Below, in pieces: positions 3,880 through 5,047 of a DNA stretch of 5,047 nt. The position numbers and the translations under genes are program-made. Source of the DNA: Rhodospirillales bacterium (lineage in GTDB: Bacteria; Pseudomonadota; Alphaproteobacteria; UBA828); contig JAPOPO010000380.1 of the NCBI GenBank assembly GCA_026712885.1, positions 1 through 5,047 on the forward strand, written 5' to 3'. The notes beneath the pieces are model-generated. The model did no database searches. It saw only the letters and a list, made by a program, of their open reading frames with translations, and was not told where the DNA came from. Position 1 is the first letter of the stretch. Every line of letters begins with the position of its first letter.

Positions 3880-5047
3880 ACGCACGCAATCCAACCGCGC
3901 GCGACGGCGAGTCGCGCCGCGCCAGGCGCAACCAGCTGGTGCTGTTCTCCGTCATCGCGGCGGCGGTGCTGACGGTGTTCGCGTTCTGGCTCGCGGCCGG
4001 CGGCGGCGCTCCGCCCCGGCCGGAGGCGCGGATCGATGCCGAACTCGCGACCCCGGGGACGGCCGAGGAGAGCTGGACGCGGCGTTCGGAAGCCCGGCTC
4101 GGCGAAATGGACGCGCGGCTGCGCGACATGGAGGCCGCGGCGAAGCGGGTGGAGCAGGAGAACGATCGCCTGCGGCAGCGGCTCGCCGCGAACGGGGAGG
4201 ACGCGAAGCGCACCATCGACAGCCTGGCTACGAAGATCGGCGAGATGGAGCGCGCGCGGGCGGGCGAAGCGGCCGCCGCGGCCTACGGCGCGGCATCCGG
4301 CGAGCTGTTCCGGCGGGGCGCCGGGCAGCGGAGCGCCCCGGCGGCCGGCAATGCCGCGCGTGAGGCTGCGCCGGAGACCGGGTCGGGGACCGGGTCCCTG
4401 ATCGAGACCTTCCGGCTCGACGGATCGGGGGAGCTGTTCGAGGCGCCCGCCGCGCGGGACATCGGCGCCTGGCTTCCCGCCGGAAGCCATGCCGAGGCGA
4501 TCGTGCTGGCCGGCGTCGACGCCTCGGCGGGGGTGTCGTCGCAGGGCGACCCGCGTCCGGTGCTGCTCCGGATCGTCGGCCCCGGCTGGACCGCGGCGGA
4601 CGACGGCACGGCGCTGGCCGTGGACATCGACGGCTGCACCGTGACCGGCGCCGCGCACGGCGATCTCTCGTCGGAGAAGGTCTATGCGAGGCTGAGGACG
4701 CTCACCTGCGCCGGCGACGAGCCCGGCACCGTCGTCGAAACGAAGGTCGCCGGGTTCGTCGCCGGCGCCGGCAAGACCGGGGTGCGCGGCCCCGTGGTGA
4801 GCCGCGAGGGCGCGCTGGTCGAGAAGGCCTTCCTCGCCGGGCTCGTCTCCGGCGTCGGCGAGGGCGTCTCGGGCGCGTTCGCGCCGCAGGCGGCCGCCAC
4901 CGGCACCGGCGCGGCGGTCGCCGGCACCGGTCTCGACGATATCGGCCGGGCCGGGCTCGGCTCCCGCGCGTCGTCCGCGGGGCGCCAGGGGGCGGGCCAC
5001 CCGATTCGCCCCCCCCAGCCGTACCCACCCGCGGTGCCGCTCCACGC
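3876..5047 (+). CDS. traB: TraB, F-type T4SS core protein, 5' part
   Basis: The first 390 residues of a VirB10-like protein that spans the periplasm; F TraB has about 475. One membrane helix lies at about 21-41, then a coiled coil (about 69-127) and a Gly/Ala/Pro-rich linker. The conserved barrel domain begins near 175, with WLPAGSHAEAIVLAGVDA, then GCTVTGAAHGDLSSEKVYAR (253-272), Cys254 and Cys278, GFVAGAGKTGVRGPVVSREG and AFLAGLVSGVGE. The paired cysteines and the GDLSSE and VRG signatures are typical of TraB. GGGAGA (3864-3869) is six bases upstream of the ATG, which overlaps the traK stop. No stop is reached. Residues 369-385 lose the family pattern although the frame stays open, which may be sequence error near the window end. 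Confidence 0.9.
   Translation, partial: MNARNPTARDGESRRARRNQLVLFSVIAAAVLTVFAFWLAAGGGAPPRPEARIDAELATPGTAEESWTRRSEARLGEMDARLRDMEAAAKRVEQENDRLRQRLAANGEDAKRTIDSLATKIGEMERARAGEAAAAAYGAASGELFRRGAGQRSAPAAGNAAREAAPETGSGTGSLIETFRLDGSGELFEAPAARDIGAWLPAGSHAEAIVLAGVDASAGVSSQGDPRPVLLRIVGPGWTAADDGTALAVDIDGCTVTGAAHGDLSSEKVYARLRTLTCAGDEPGTVVETKVAGFVAGAGKTGVRGPVVSREGALVEKAFLAGLVSGVGEGVSGAFAPQAAATGTGAAVAGTGLDDIGRAGLGSRASSAGRQGAGHPIRPPQPYPPAVPLH

Noticed and set aside
3849..5045. 398-codon open frame on the minus strand
   Set aside because: It is antisense to traB, which has clear family signatures, and its translation is an Arg/Ala/Gly-rich composition typical of GC-rich shadow frames.
1..5047. CRISPR array, tRNA, rRNA, insertion sequence or integrase
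   Set aside because: No regularly spaced repeats with unique spacers, no tRNA-like cloverleaf, no transposase or recombinase motifs, and no terminal inverted repeats with a target duplication were seen.

Overview
This window looks like the start of an F-type (MPF-F) conjugation operon with its control region. The DNA is very GC-rich (roughly 70% by eye). The third codon positions are strongly G/C and the antisense frames stay open for long distances. The layout and a GTTC-N7-GTTC motif, which is the LexA box form of Alphaproteobacteria, suggest an integrative conjugative element or plasmid in an alphaproteobacterium. No integrase, relaxase, replication gene, tRNA or att site is visible, so the kind of element cannot be decided from this window.

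Layout. Positions 1-296 hold no convincing full-length gene. They contain overlapping inverted repeats, three GTTGCA direct repeats, an AT-rich palindrome and a possible 19-codon leftward ORF. Positions 297-983 (minus strand) encode a phage-type repressor with an N-terminal HTH and a C-terminal S24 (LexA/CI-like) Ser-Lys domain. Positions 984-1074 are an AT-richer divergent control region. It has a good leftward promoter for the repressor, a weaker candidate rightward promoter whose -35 overlaps the leftward -35, and the GTTC-N7-GTTC box over the rightward -10. Positions 1075-1815 encode an unusual regulator made of two tandem copies of an XRE-like domain plus a MerR/excisionase-type HTH. Directly after it come traA (pilin), traL, traE, traK and the 5' part of traB, in the same order as in the F plasmid. 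Most of these genes overlap by four bases or fewer, so this reads as one translationally coupled transcript.

How the genes may work together (inference). The S24 repressor, and possibly the host LexA through the GTTC box, would keep the rightward promoter silent. DNA damage would relieve one or both, giving expression of the triple-HTH regulator and the transfer genes that follow it. This resembles SetR control of SXT-family elements, but here the switch sits immediately beside the pilus genes. TraA would form the pilus, TraL and TraE would be inner-membrane assembly factors, and TraK and TraB would form the outer-membrane/periplasm-spanning core complex.

The last ~65 bases of the window seem degraded: TraB stays in frame but loses its expected residues in a C-rich stretch, which may be low-quality sequence at a contig end.
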